From: Spirochaetota bacterium | GTDB taxonomy: Bacteria > Spirochaetota > Spirochaetia > Treponematales > UBA12059 | DNA length: 64,000 nt | Assembly: GCA_029547205.1 (NCBI GenBank) | Contig: JAKPPT010000112.1 | Location: 1 to 64,000, forward strand | Reading direction: 5' to 3' | In this document: piece after piece, positions 46,682-56,105 of the stretch | Layout of the letters: each line of letters starts with the position of its first letter | Position numbering within the stretch: the stretch's first letter is position 1 | The notes under the pieces: model-generated | Told to the model about the DNA's origin: nothing | The model's input: the letters and a program-made list of their open reading frames with translations, nothing else | Database searches by the model: none | Made by a program: the position numbers and the translations under genes

Positions 46682-46710
46682 ATTGTATTCAAAATTTTTA
46701 GTTTTCACAA
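46682..46710 (-). promoter_or_regulatory. Promoter of the unknown helical protein gene, nearly at its ATG
   Basis: On the minus strand, TTGTGA (46710-46705) and TACAAT (46687-46682) are 17 bases apart. The ATG at 46672 lies nine bases after the -10 box, so the leader would be about three bases with no ribosome site. Confidence 0.5.
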
Positions 46711-46726
46711 GAACAATTTTTTAAGA

Positions 46727-46755
46727 TTGACCTGATATAGTATTTGAATTAGAAT
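46727..46755 (+). promoter_or_regulatory. Promoter of cheR-cheB
   Basis: TTGACC (46727-46732) and TAGAAT (46750-46755) are exactly 17 bases apart and each match consensus at 5 of 6. Transcription would begin near 46762, 23 bases before the chosen cheR ATG. Confidence 0.65.
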
Positions 46756-46784
46756 TACATTAATAGGTGGAACGTAATTTACTT

Positions 46785-47591
46785 ATGGAAAATATTTTAA
46801 GTGATGCAGATTTTGAATTGTATAGAAAACTCATTTACGATGAAAGTGGGATTCATTTTTCTGCGACTAATCGAGCAATACTTGAAAGCAGGCTTGCAGA
46901 GCGATTGCGTGAAAAAAAACTACAGAACCTTCGTGAGTATTATCAAATTATTATATCCGATAAAGATGAGCTTAAATTGCTACTCGATTCTGTTACCACT
47001 AATTTAACAAGATTTTTTAGAAATCAGGGACATTTTGATGCTCTTGAACATTATGTGATACCAGAACTCATGAAACAGAAAAAAGATAAAGTAATAAAAA
47101 TCTGGAGTGCCGGCTGTTCTACCGGAGAAGAGCCGTACTCTATTGCGATGCTACTGGAAGATAAGCTGTCTATGGGTTGGACCTATCAGATAACAGCAAG
47201 CGATATCAGTCTTAAGTCGCTCATGGTGGGTAAAGAAGGTTTTTATCCAGAAACAAGGATACAGGGAGTTCCTGAACCGTATCTGGAACGGTTTTTTGAA
47301 AAATTACCCAATGGGTTTCAAGTTAAAGAATCAATAAAATCAAAAATAACCTTCGATTACCATAATTTAAAACATGATGCTTCACAGAGAAATCTCGATA
47401 TTGTGTTTTGCAGAAATGTACTAATTTATTTTGATGAAGCAGCTCAAAAGGCAACCGTTGAACGTTTCTGGCAGGCAATGGCAGATAAATCATTTTTGTT
47501 TATTGGACACTCTGAGAGTCTCTTTGGAATGAATACAAAGTTCGAATTTGTAAAAACTGATTGGACTTGTTTATACCGAAAATGGATTTAG
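46785..47591 (+). CDS. cheR: Chemotaxis methyltransferase CheR
   Basis: This 268-residue enzyme methylates glutamates of chemoreceptors using SAM. The N-terminal helical domain contains 'IYDESGIHF' and the Rossmann domain 'IWSAGCSTGEEPYSIAMLL' (SAM loop), 'ASDISLKSL' and 'DIVFCRNVLIYFDEAAQ'. The ATG at 46785 gives a normal start but its GGTGG site is 14 bases away; a GTG at 46767 is an alternative. cheB follows after 43 bases. No receptor-docking pentapeptide-binding insertion was judged. Confidence 0.95.
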   Translation: MENILSDADFELYRKLIYDESGIHFSATNRAILESRLAERLREKKLQNLREYYQIIISDKDELKLLLDSVTTNLTRFFRNQGHFDALEHYVIPELMKQKKDKVIKIWSAGCSTGEEPYSIAMLLEDKLSMGWTYQITASDISLKSLMVGKEGFYPETRIQGVPEPYLERFFEKLPNGFQVKESIKSKITFDYHNLKHDASQRNLDIVFCRNVLIYFDEAAQKATVERFWQAMADKSFLFIGHSESLFGMNTKFEFVKTDWTCLYRKWI

Positions 47592-47634
47592 ATTGTGATA
47601 CAGTTGTTTTAATCATAAAAAAGTTGGAGGTTTT

Positions 47635-48759
47635 GTGGGAGAACCCATTTCTGTATTGATTGTAGATGACTCTGCGCTCATGCGTAACCTCATTGCAAAA
47701 ATAATTGAGGCAACACCTGGTTTAGTTGTAGCTGACAAAGCAATGAATGGTCTCTTTGCATTGCAGAAAATACCCCGCTGTAATCCTGACGTTATTGTGC
47801 TTGACCTGGAAATGCCGGAAATGAATGGTATTGAATTTCTTAAAGAACGGCGCAAGCTGGGTATAGAAATTCCTGTTGTTATTCTTTCTAGCATTGCAAA
47901 GCGTGGTGCACAAATAACCATGGAAGCATTAGCGCTCGGAGCATCTGATTTTATTACAAAACCCTCCGGTTCAATTTCCACTGATATTCATACTGTAGCT
48001 GGTGAGCTTGTACGCATGTTGGTTGCTTACGGAAGCCAGTATCAACGTGTAAAAGGGAAAGAGCCCCCGCATTACTGCTTTGACATGCCTGAGCGCATGT
48101 TTGAAATAGCAGTTTTTGGCGAACCTGCCAAAAAGGCAGAGCCTTCGCAACCTGTTCAGCCGGTTCGTCAGCCTGGTAATACTGAGATCGTTGCAATAGG
48201 TATATCTACAGGTGGTCCAAATGCTTTGCGAGAGCTGTTACCGCAAATACCTGGAGATATTGGAGTGCCTATCGTGGTAGTTCAGCATATGCCTCCTGGC
48301 TTTACAGAAGAATTTGCAAACAGTTTGAATAAAATTTGTCAGATGGAAGTAAAAGAAGCCAAAGAAGGCGATATTCTAAAACCAAACAGAATCCTTATTG
48401 CTCCGGGAGACTACCATATTGCGGTTGAAAAAAAGAGTCTTGCTGGCATAGTTCATGTCCATCAAGAACCACCCGAAAATGGGCACCGTCCAAGTGCAGA
48501 TGTTTTATTCCGTTCTGTCGCTCAGGAATATAAAAATCATTCACTGGGAGTAATAATGACCGGAATGGGGAAGGATGGAGCTCGAGAATTGGGCAGTATC
48601 AGGAGAGAAGGCGGTATCACACTGGGACAGGATGAACAAACCAGTATTGTGTATGGGATGCCCAAAGTTGCATTTGAAATGGGACACGTTCAGGAGCAAC
48701 TACCACTCAATTGTTTAGCGAATAGAATATACGAAATCGTGAAAACAAAAAGAGAATAA
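47635..48759 (+). CDS. cheB: Chemotaxis methylesterase/response regulator CheB
   Basis: This 374-residue protein has a receiver domain (1-125) with phospho-acceptor Asp57 in VLDLEMPEMNG, a proline-rich linker (about 160-178), and a methylesterase domain with the catalytic triad in 'IGISTGGPNALRELL' (Ser), 'VVQHMPPGF' (His) and 'MTGMGKDGA' (Asp). It removes methyl groups from chemoreceptors when phosphorylated by CheA. The start is a GTG with GGAGG four bases upstream. With cheR it forms the adaptation pair; cheA, cheW and cheY are not in the window. Confidence 0.97.
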   Translation: MGEPISVLIVDDSALMRNLIAKIIEATPGLVVADKAMNGLFALQKIPRCNPDVIVLDLEMPEMNGIEFLKERRKLGIEIPVVILSSIAKRGAQITMEALALGASDFITKPSGSISTDIHTVAGELVRMLVAYGSQYQRVKGKEPPHYCFDMPERMFEIAVFGEPAKKAEPSQPVQPVRQPGNTEIVAIGISTGGPNALRELLPQIPGDIGVPIVVVQHMPPGFTEEFANSLNKICQMEVKEAKEGDILKPNRILIAPGDYHIAVEKKSLAGIVHVHQEPPENGHRPSADVLFRSVAQEYKNHSLGVIMTGMGKDGARELGSIRREGGITLGQDEQTSIVYGMPKVAFEMGHVQEQLPLNCLANRIYEIVKTKRE

Positions 48760-48780
48760 AGAATAATTGTAGTTGATTGT

Positions 48781-49005
48781 TTATGCTTGAATGACCTCGG
48801 TAACTGAAGGCACCTGTTTTTTAAGATAGGTTTCAACAGTTTGTTTGATTGTCATTAAAGAGTATGGACATGAGCCGCATGCTCCAGTCATGCGTACTGT
48901 TACTTTGCCATCTGCACTGCAGGAAACAAACTCGATATCTCCGCCATCTGCCATCAGCATAGGGCGTATGTCTTGAATAGCTCGTTTTATTGCATCTATA
49001 TCCAT
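48781..49005 (-). CDS. NifU C-terminal-domain (Nfu-type) iron-sulfur scaffold
   Basis: This 74-residue protein consists of only the Nfu domain, with 'MADGGDIEFVS' and the cluster-binding CxxC in 'GACGSCPYSLMTIKQTVE'. Nfu domains carry and deliver 4Fe-4S clusters to target proteins. GGAG lies 8 bases before the ATG. It is alone, convergent with cheB and divergent from parA. No isc or suf genes were seen nearby. Confidence 0.93.
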   Translation of the reverse strand: MDIDAIKRAIQDIRPMLMADGGDIEFVSCSADGKVTVRMTGACGSCPYSLMTIKQTVETYLKKQVPSVTEVIQA

Positions 49006-49147
49006 AGTTCATGCTCCATTATTGTGTGTGTTTACGTATGGTTAAATCTACTCAAACATGGTAATGAGGTCAAGCTCTTAGTATAGAATCATACATCAAA
49101 ACGTGCTATACTGCCTCCAAGTATAAATAGAGGGAGAAAAGATTTTC

Positions 49148-49903
49148 ATGAGCCGCATAATTGTATTTGTCAACCAGAAAGGCGGAGTTGGAAAAACTAC
49201 AACAGCATTGAATCTTGGCGCATACATCGCACTTTCGGGCAAAAGGGTTTTGCTGGTTGATTTTGATCCACAGGCAAATTTAACAAGCGGTTTGGGTTTA
49301 AGTGGTAAAGCAAAAAATGTCTATAAAGTATTAACGGGTACCTGTCAACTCGATGAAGCTATTATGCAGACAGAGCTATTGAATCTTTATGTGCTTCCTT
49401 CATCGATTGATTTATCTGGCGCAACAGTGGAACTGGTAGATCGTGAAGATAGAAATTATTTGCTTAAAAATTTATTAGAACCGATAAAAAGCAATTATGA
49501 CTTTATACTCATCGACTGTCCACCTTCTCTCGGTGTACTTACCCTGAATGGACTCTGTGCTGCACGGGAAGTAATCATTCCACTCCAATGTGAGTATTTT
49601 GCGCTTGAAGGACTTTCATTGATTTTACAGACGATCAAGCTTGTACAAAAAAGCTTTAATAAGGAACTTAAGATTTCAGGTATTGTATTTACCATGTACG
49701 ATTCCAGAACTAATTTAGCTCAGGATGTGGTTTCTCAGGTAACCGGATACTTTGAAGAAAAAGTGTATGAAACTATAATTCCAAGGAATGTCCGTTTGTC
49801 GGAAGCACCATCTCATGGTAAGCCGATTTGTCTCTATGATAATTCTTGTGTTGGTGCAAAAAGTTATGCAAAATTAGCTGATGAGGTGCTTGCACGTGGG
49901 TAA
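49148..49903 (+). CDS. parA: Chromosome-partitioning ATPase ParA/Soj
   Basis: This 251-residue deviant-Walker ATPase has 'NQKGGVGKTTTALNLGAYI' at the N-terminus, 'LLVDFDPQANLTSGLG', and 'FILIDCPPSLGVLTLNGL'. The short length without an N-terminal DNA-binding domain marks it as a chromosomal Soj-type protein. It binds DNA nonspecifically in the ATP form and moves ParB-parS complexes. The gene overlaps parB by eight bases. Confidence 0.96.
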   Translation: MSRIIVFVNQKGGVGKTTTALNLGAYIALSGKRVLLVDFDPQANLTSGLGLSGKAKNVYKVLTGTCQLDEAIMQTELLNLYVLPSSIDLSGATVELVDREDRNYLLKNLLEPIKSNYDFILIDCPPSLGVLTLNGLCAAREVIIPLQCEYFALEGLSLILQTIKLVQKSFNKELKISGIVFTMYDSRTNLAQDVVSQVTGYFEEKVYETIIPRNVRLSEAPSHGKPICLYDNSCVGAKSYAKLADEVLARG

Positions 49904-50774
49904 AAGCGGTGGTTTAGGAAAAGGTTTAAATGCGCTCATTCCTCAAAATATTCTCGATGACGAGGATTCAACTTCCAGCGTTGTTTCCTTGCCTCTGGAG
50001 TTAGTAGAGCCAAATCCGGAACAGCCTCGAAAACAGTTTGACGAACAGGCTCTGCAAGAACTAGCTGAATCTATTCGCAGGCATGGTGTTATACAACCGA
50101 TAATTGTTGAGCGTACTAACGGTAATTACAGGATTATTGCAGGCGAGCGGCGGTGGAGAGCTTCAAAACTTGCTGGTTTGACAGAAATACCCGCACTTGT
50201 TCGGGAGTACGGAAGAGAAAAACGGTTAGAAATTGCGCTCATTGAAAACATTCAGCGTGAAGACTTAAATCCCATCGATGAAGCTGAAGCATACAGACAG
50301 ATAATAGAAATTACGAATATTACACAAGATGAACTTGCAGAACGTGTTGGTAAGAGCCGCCCTGCTGTTGCCAATGCACTAAGACTGCTCAATCTACCAG
50401 AATTTGCAAAAGAATCGCTTCGAAATGGATCCATAACAGCTGGTCATGCACGGGCAGTCCTCAGTGTACTTGAAAACTCAAAACGAGAAGAGCTCCTCAA
50501 AAAAATCATTAAGGATGGTTTATCGGTGCGGGAAGCTGAGCAGCTTGCTGCAATGATGAACACAGCCAGAACAGTAAAATCTGGATCATCTGCACAAAAG
50601 AAAACAGCACAGGAAGATGCTGATCTGGAACATATACGGCAGGTCTTAATAGAAAAACTTGGTACTCGAGTTACCATTAAAGGTTCACAAAAAAAAGGTG
50701 TAATATCGTTTGAATATTACTCACTGGAAGATTTAAATAGACTCTATGCTCTGCTCTGTGGTGAACAAGAGTAA
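49896..50774 (+). CDS. parB: Chromosome-partitioning protein ParB/Spo0J
   Basis: This 292-residue protein has the typical N-terminus 'GKSGGLGKGLNALIP' that stimulates ParA, the CTPase/sulfiredoxin-like domain with 'LVEPNPEQPRKQFDEQAL' and 'AGERRWRASKLAGL', then a helix-turn-helix (about 150-190, 'TQDELAERVGKSRPAVANAL') and a C-terminal dimerisation region. The GTG at 49896 is preferred to the ATG at 49881 because GAGG lies 9 bases ahead and the product then starts as the family does. No convincing parS site was found by eye in the window. Confidence 0.95.
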   Translation: MGKSGGLGKGLNALIPQNILDDEDSTSSVVSLPLELVEPNPEQPRKQFDEQALQELAESIRRHGVIQPIIVERTNGNYRIIAGERRWRASKLAGLTEIPALVREYGREKRLEIALIENIQREDLNPIDEAEAYRQIIEITNITQDELAERVGKSRPAVANALRLLNLPEFAKESLRNGSITAGHARAVLSVLENSKREELLKKIIKDGLSVREAEQLAAMMNTARTVKSGSSAQKKTAQEDADLEHIRQVLIEKLGTRVTIKGSQKKGVISFEYYSLEDLNRLYALLCGEQE

Positions 50775-50830
50775 CAGGTATTGATTACTGTATACAATAG
50801 ACTATATTTATTTGTATACACCACTACTCG

Positions 50831-50862
50831 AAATTATTTTGTGCTTTACAATAAAATAATTT
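50831..50862 (+). other. AT-only inverted repeat between parB and the lipoprotein gene
   Basis: AAATTATTTT (50831-50840) and AAAATAATTT (50853-50862) form a perfect 10-base stem with a 12-base loop. No T-run follows. It could be an mRNA end structure for parB or an operator near the following gene's promoter. Confidence 0.35.
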
Positions 50863-50895
50863 GCTTCTGGTGTTAAGATACCAGTGAGGTACAGT

Positions 50896-51996
50896 ATGAA
50901 AAAAATAAGTTTACTTTTTTTAGTTGTCTTCCTAGCTGCATGCGTCACTAATAAACCAGATGAAAAAACATTCGTTGGCGTTGAGAAACAAGAGCTCCCT
51001 GAAACATTCCAGGGAAATCCCGATCAAACCGATACCGGTTCGGTTCTTACTACCACTCAAGCAGATGAAAATGTTGCTGCAGCTCAACAGGGTGAGGAAG
51101 TTATAGTTCTCGCGCCAGTTGATGACAATACAGATGAGCAGGTAGTAGAGGAAGATGTAATCGATACAGAGGCAAGTAGTCAAGAAACTATAGTTGTTGA
51201 TGTATCTGAGACAGAAATTGTAATTGAAGTAGATGAATCAGAAAACCAAAATATTGTTGTTGAAACAGAAAGCGAAGCTGTAGCAGTTCCCGAAACTTCA
51301 CTCATTACTATAAGAACTACAGATGCTGAGCGGCTGGGTGTAGTTTTTACAGATTTATTTGCGCTTAAAAATTATGAAAGTATGCTTAAAGCAGCAAGCA
51401 CACTTGATATAGTGCAAATAGTAATACTGTGCAGTTCAAACAATCAAGCGGTATACACAGATCTATTTTCTAAATTGCAGGGTACATCTATAAGTTTTTA
51501 TTTACTGTTCTCCGATTATATGGATTTTTATAGAAATCGTGAGCTCATCAAGAGCAGTCCTGCAATTAAGGGTGTTATTTTCTGGTATGAATATTGGAAT
51601 TTTATTCAATTAAATTATAAATCCCGGGTAGAGGCATTTGATAACTATCTCAAACAGCTAAACATTGTTACTACAACAGCAAAGCAGTATGGTCTCGTGT
51701 GCTATACGGTTTTAGACTGGTTTACAGTAGATGAGTTAAAACAGATACTTGTATTTCCACTACAGGGTTTGCTCCTTGCTGTTAATGACAAAAGAATAGG
51801 CATTGCAGAATACATTGAAACGAACATACAGTTAGTTCGTTCAACGGGGCTACCGGTGTACTGGGGCCTTTTTCTTAACTATAAACTAGGATATGATTTT
51901 AATATGGGAAATGTAGGAACAGACAATGATGTCATTAAGTTGATGAAACTGTATCGAGATGACCCGCGATTTCAAGGCATTATTTTTTTGTACTAA
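50896..51996 (+). CDS. Lipoprotein with acidic linker and unrecognised C-terminal domain
   Basis: This 366-residue lipoprotein has lipobox LAAC with Cys16. Residues about 20-135 are a low-complexity, strongly acidic linker rich in E, D, V and T that probably extends from the membrane. The last ~230 residues ('DAERLGVVFTDLFALKNYESM...') alternate strands and helices in a way reminiscent of a TIM-barrel or divergent glycosidase-like fold, with 'IKGVIFWYEYWNF' and 'GLPVYWGLFLNY'. No family was recognised. GAGGT precedes the ATG at 50896. It stands between parB and purD. Confidence 0.78.
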   Translation: MKKISLLFLVVFLAACVTNKPDEKTFVGVEKQELPETFQGNPDQTDTGSVLTTTQADENVAAAQQGEEVIVLAPVDDNTDEQVVEEDVIDTEASSQETIVVDVSETEIVIEVDESENQNIVVETESEAVAVPETSLITIRTTDAERLGVVFTDLFALKNYESMLKAASTLDIVQIVILCSSNNQAVYTDLFSKLQGTSISFYLLFSDYMDFYRNRELIKSSPAIKGVIFWYEYWNFIQLNYKSRVEAFDNYLKQLNIVTTTAKQYGLVCYTVLDWFTVDELKQILVFPLQGLLLAVNDKRIGIAEYIETNIQLVRSTGLPVYWGLFLNYKLGYDFNMGNVGTDNDVIKLMKLYRDDPRFQGIIFLY

Positions 51997-52097
51997 AGGC
52001 ACTGAATACCTCGACTAAAAACACTAATTTTGTTAGCATTTTCCTGATATTTGTATATACGTATAGTTCAATTAACCCTAGAGAAGTAAGGAAAACC

Positions 52098-53351
52098 ATG
52101 AAGACACTGATTCTTGGAAATGGTGCTCGTGAGCATGCATTGGCGTGGGCAAACGCAAACAGTAAAAGAAATAGCGGATTATTTTGTCTCCCTGGTAATG
52201 CTGGGACTATGGACATTGCATTAAACATTCCAGGCAGTGTAACCAATATTCCTTTTATTGTTTCTATGGCAAAGCGGTCTGAAGCAAAAATTGTTGTTGT
52301 AGGTCCTGAAACACCGCTTGCTATGGGTGTAGTTGATGCTTTAAGCGATAATGGTATACGTGCATTTGGTCCCGGGCAACGTTCCGCACAATTAGAATCA
52401 AGCAAAACCTTTGGTCGAGAGCTTGCACAACGAGCTGGTGTTCCAACTGCTCTATCGCAGTACTGCAGATCTGTTCAGGATGTGATGGATTTTGTACAGC
52501 GCAATGCTGGTAAAACGGTTGTTGCAAAAAAGAGTGGATTAGCCGCTGGCAAAGGTGTGCTAGAGTCCGATAAACCTGATGAAATAAAGCAATTTGCAAA
52601 ACATGTTATTGAAGAAGAACAAGATACTATAGTAATGGAATCCTATCTTGTTGGCTATGAACTTTCAATTTTTGCCATTTTAGACGGTCAGGATTACATC
52701 TTGCTCCCTGCATGCGCTGATCATAAAAAAGCTTTTGAGGGAAATAAAGGACCAAATACCGGCGGTATGGGTGCGGTGTGTCCAATTCCATCTGCTGATT
52801 CAAAATTATTTGGTGTGATTGAAGATACTATTATACAACCGACGATCAGCCAGATGAAAAAAGAACAGCTCATGTATTGTGGCGTTTTATTCTTTGGCAT
52901 TATGGTGACTGGTGAAGGACCAAAATTGCTCGAATACAATGTGCGTTTTGGAGATCCTGAAACCCAATCATTACTGCCTTTGCTCAACTGTGATATTGCA
53001 GATCTTTTTGAGGCTGCCGTAACACATAGCATTAAAGGATTTCATTGTGAGTTTGCAGATAAAACAGCTGTGGGCATTACTATTGCAGCACCGGGTTATC
53101 CTGGTGCATACGAGAGAGATATCCCCGTAGATACCCTTCCAAAAACCAGCAAGAAAATGCTGCTGTTTCATGCAGGAACTACAATAGATAGATCTGGAAA
53201 GCTTTACACGGGTGGCGGCCGCTGTTTTACCGCTGTTGGTATAGGTCATGATTACTTTGAAGCACATGCTGATGCACTCGATTTAGCCTCAAAGGTAAAA
53301 TTTAATGGTGCCTGGTATCGTCACGATATTGGTAAATTCTTCTTTGAATAG
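52098..53351 (+). CDS. purD: Phosphoribosylamine-glycine ligase
   Basis: This 417-residue ATP-grasp enzyme joins glycine to phosphoribosylamine, the step after PurF. It opens 'TLILGNGAREHALAWA', has 'VVGPETPLAMGVVDAL', 'GVPTALSQYC', the signature 'KGPNTGGMGAVCPIP', and 'EYNVRFGDPETQSLLPLL' with Mg-binding residues. AAGGAA precedes the ATG. It is separate from the purFMN operon 7 kb away on the other strand. Confidence 0.96.
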   Translation: MKTLILGNGAREHALAWANANSKRNSGLFCLPGNAGTMDIALNIPGSVTNIPFIVSMAKRSEAKIVVVGPETPLAMGVVDALSDNGIRAFGPGQRSAQLESSKTFGRELAQRAGVPTALSQYCRSVQDVMDFVQRNAGKTVVAKKSGLAAGKGVLESDKPDEIKQFAKHVIEEEQDTIVMESYLVGYELSIFAILDGQDYILLPACADHKKAFEGNKGPNTGGMGAVCPIPSADSKLFGVIEDTIIQPTISQMKKEQLMYCGVLFFGIMVTGEGPKLLEYNVRFGDPETQSLLPLLNCDIADLFEAAVTHSIKGFHCEFADKTAVGITIAAPGYPGAYERDIPVDTLPKTSKKMLLFHAGTTIDRSGKLYTGGGRCFTAVGIGHDYFEAHADALDLASKVKFNGAWYRHDIGKFFFE

Positions 53352-53386
53352 CTATATCGTACTAGTGCCACTATATACTATCCATG

Positions 53387-54151
53387 TTACTCATAGAGTT
53401 TGGTTTCAAGCCATGAGTAGACAGCTGTAATGCGGTTTTGTAATGATGAGATATATCTATCATTGATTCCTGGAAACACGAGTGGACGAACGCTCATGAC
53501 AGCATAAAACAGTATACCTTCATCGGTTTGTATCGCAAGATAGCGCAGCATTAGATGTTCAGGTTGTATGATTGGAACAATACCATATACAACAGTGGAA
53601 ACATTATGCGCAGTACTGGTAATCCAGTTGGTGCCACTCTGTAATGTAACAGTATAGGCAATACCGCCCAGTGTTGCGTCTTTTTGCCACATCATAAAGC
53701 TTGTTTGTGCAGGTACTGTCGTAAAGATCGGATCGCTTAGCTTTTTTTTATCCTGCAGGTTATTGATGATCCAGGATTCTTCATACAATACACGAACCTT
53801 TTTTTTACTGTTTGAGTAGTATGTGATCCCCTGCATGCTACCTGCTGCATGCAAAATAGTAAAGAGCTTGTTCATTGCTATTTTACCTGGATAAAACATA
53901 AGTGCTTCGATTACAAAATCGGGTTTCTCTAGCTGTAGAGCGGTCTGTATACGTTGTGATTCCTGATGATTTGGAAGCAGTGTCAGGTTAACGCTTCCTG
54001 TTTTATCGGTCGTTAGAGATTTTTCTATTTTTTGTGGCTTAGACGATACCTGCAATACAGCAGTAAACTGGCTGAGGGGTTCGCAAAAAATTTGAGGCAC
54101 TGTGAACATGATGACAGCAATCATTGCTGCCCTGTATAATTGTTGATTCAT
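53387..54151 (-). CDS. Secreted protein of unknown function
   Basis: The 254-residue product begins MNQQLYRAAMIAVIMF, a signal peptide ending near 'PQIFCEP' (a cysteine lies there, but the surrounding residues do not make a good lipobox). The rest is mixed strand and helix, with 'LMFYPGKIAMNKLFTILHAAG', 'IAYTVTLQSGTNWITST' and 'ISSLQNRITAVYSWLETKLYE' at the end. It may belong to a small spirochaete family (possibly DUF6675, from memory). The start at 54151 is favoured over 54157 because the -10 box ends seven bases before it. It is convergent with purD. Confidence 0.68.
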   Translation of the reverse strand: MNQQLYRAAMIAVIMFTVPQIFCEPLSQFTAVLQVSSKPQKIEKSLTTDKTGSVNLTLLPNHQESQRIQTALQLEKPDFVIEALMFYPGKIAMNKLFTILHAAGSMQGITYYSNSKKKVRVLYEESWIINNLQDKKKLSDPIFTTVPAQTSFMMWQKDATLGGIAYTVTLQSGTNWITSTAHNVSTVVYGIVPIIQPEHLMLRYLAIQTDEGILFYAVMSVRPLVFPGINDRYISSLQNRITAVYSWLETKLYE

Positions 54152-54157
54152 ACTCAT

Positions 54158-54186
54158 AGTATATAAAAAAAATACATATATGTAAG
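54158..54186 (-). promoter_or_regulatory. Promoter of the secreted-protein gene, at its start codon
   Basis: On the minus strand, CTTACA (54186-54181) and TATACT (54163-54158) are 17 bases apart. The predicted first transcribed base coincides with the ATG at 54151; no ribosome site exists. Confidence 0.5.
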
Positions 54187-54348
54187 GTAACAATGTAATT
54201 TATATTTTGAAATGGTTATGGTATCAGCTGATTTCACTTAACAAAAAATAATTGCTTGAATTTTTTAGCGGTATACTGCACAATAAGGTCAAAGTAACTT
54301 AGCAATATTTTAATATATGCTTAATACTATTTTAATGTAGGGGTTACC

Positions 54349-56004
54349 ATGGGTATTCTGACTACAATAGCTACGATGATCGGCTCGTTAGGTTTGTTCC
54401 TGTATGGAATGTCTGTGTTATCGGCTGGTATACAAAAAGCTGCGGGAGACACGTTGAAACGTACATTGCGTGTTATAACCGATAACCCCGTTAAAGGTGT
54501 GCTCACTGGTACGTTTATTACAACCATTATCCAATCATCATCTGCAACAACAGTCATGGTGGTAACCTTTGTAAATGCTGGTCTTTTAACGGTGTATCAG
54601 GCTGCAGGTGTAATTTTTGGAGCTAATATTGGTACAACCATAACAGCATGGATTGTGTCACTGATTGGATTTAAATTTAAAATATCTGCACTTGCTCTAC
54701 CCATGATAGGTGTGGGTTTTCTCGCAATGTTGTTAACGAAAACTAAAAATCGGACAAGAGATTATGCAGAAGCAGCAATAGGATTTGGACTTTTATTTTT
54801 AGGACTCGAATACCTGTCACATGCGCTGCCTAAGCCGGAAGGCAGCATGTTGTCGTTTTTAGGAACAATTTCAAATCATGGTATTATTACAACATTGTTT
54901 GCTGTATTAATTGGCATGATCGTTACAATAATTTTACATTCCTCAAGTGCTACCACAGCTATTGTTATTACACTGGTTGTACAAAATGTTATTAATTTTG
55001 AACTGGCTGCTGGTTTAGTGTTAGGCTGTAATATCGGTACTACTATTGATGCGCTATTAGCTTCCATTGGAGCTACGGTAAATGCAAAACGTGCAGCTCT
55101 CATTCATACGCTATTTAATATTTTTGGCACTATTGTTGTTATAGTATTTATAAAACCATTCATGCAGTTTGTTCTCTTACTTACAGGTCAGGCTGCTGTA
55201 GCTCAGCAGGTTGCTATGTTTCATACGCTTTTTAATATATTTACAACACTGCTTATATTGCCATTTACAAAACAATTCTGTAGTCTTGTTTCGGTTCTTA
55301 TTAAGGATAAAGAAAAGCAAATTACTCCAGTGCATACAGAATTAACATATATTTCACTTCCTTTCATGAACAGCCCGGAACTCAACTTGCTGCGTGCACA
55401 AAAAGAAATTGCAGATATGTCTCAGCTCGCACTCAATATGTTTATCCAGTTCCGTCGTTATATTGAAGGAGCAGAAACAGATTTTAATGAGCTTAAAACA
55501 CAATTTTCCCGCATGGAAAACTACGCTGATGAAATGAGGGAAGAGCTTACTCGATTTTTACTGCAGTGTGCACAGCAGGAATTATCTCCGGGCAGTAGTC
55601 AAAATATCAGTGTGTTCTTGCGAATGGTGGTAGAACTGGAGGATATTACAGATGATTGTTATCGTCTTTTGATGCTTTTAGAAAAAGCACAAAAACGAGA
55701 TATGTGCGTCGATAAAAGTGATTATGATACCCTGCTCCCTTATGTAAATCTCGTTAATGAATTTTTACTATTTGTTTCTACAAATATTAATGATCGTATT
55801 TCTGAGGAGCAGTTTAATTTTGCTAATTCATATGAAGATAAAATAGATGAGTTCAAATCGGTCCTTAAAAAGGAAACCCGAAAGAAAATTCAGACTGGTT
55901 CAGATGTAAAGTATGAACTCTTAATGCTCGATATGATTCGGCATATTGAGAAAATAGGTGATCATGCTTTTAATGTGGCACAAAACTTGAGAGAATTGCA
56001 ATAA
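54349..56004 (+). CDS. Na+/phosphate cotransporter with PhoU-like tail
   Basis: This 551-residue protein has two Na/Pi-cotransporter repeats in the membrane part (residues about 1-320), each with the hallmark serine-rich loop: 'TTIIQSSSATTVMVV' and 'IILHSSSATTAIVIT'. 'FGANIGTTITAWI' and 'LGCNIGTTIDALL' are the paired gates. The cytoplasmic tail (about 345-550) is a PhoU-like helical bundle ending 'IRHIEKIGDHAFNVAQN'. It would take up inorganic phosphate with sodium. A GGGG stretch precedes the ATG. It is transcribed alone. Confidence 0.94.
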   Translation: MGILTTIATMIGSLGLFLYGMSVLSAGIQKAAGDTLKRTLRVITDNPVKGVLTGTFITTIIQSSSATTVMVVTFVNAGLLTVYQAAGVIFGANIGTTITAWIVSLIGFKFKISALALPMIGVGFLAMLLTKTKNRTRDYAEAAIGFGLLFLGLEYLSHALPKPEGSMLSFLGTISNHGIITTLFAVLIGMIVTIILHSSSATTAIVITLVVQNVINFELAAGLVLGCNIGTTIDALLASIGATVNAKRAALIHTLFNIFGTIVVIVFIKPFMQFVLLLTGQAAVAQQVAMFHTLFNIFTTLLILPFTKQFCSLVSVLIKDKEKQITPVHTELTYISLPFMNSPELNLLRAQKEIADMSQLALNMFIQFRRYIEGAETDFNELKTQFSRMENYADEMREELTRFLLQCAQQELSPGSSQNISVFLRMVVELEDITDDCYRLLMLLEKAQKRDMCVDKSDYDTLLPYVNLVNEFLLFVSTNINDRISEEQFNFANSYEDKIDEFKSVLKKETRKKIQTGSDVKYELLMLDMIRHIEKIGDHAFNVAQNLRELQ

Positions 56005-56105
56005 GATTCAGAATTATCCTTTTATGGACGCAACATTGCTTTACATGGGGCTAAGAGCACAAATATGAGAAGTTGCGCTGTATTGTGTCATGCAACGGTA
56101 TTATC

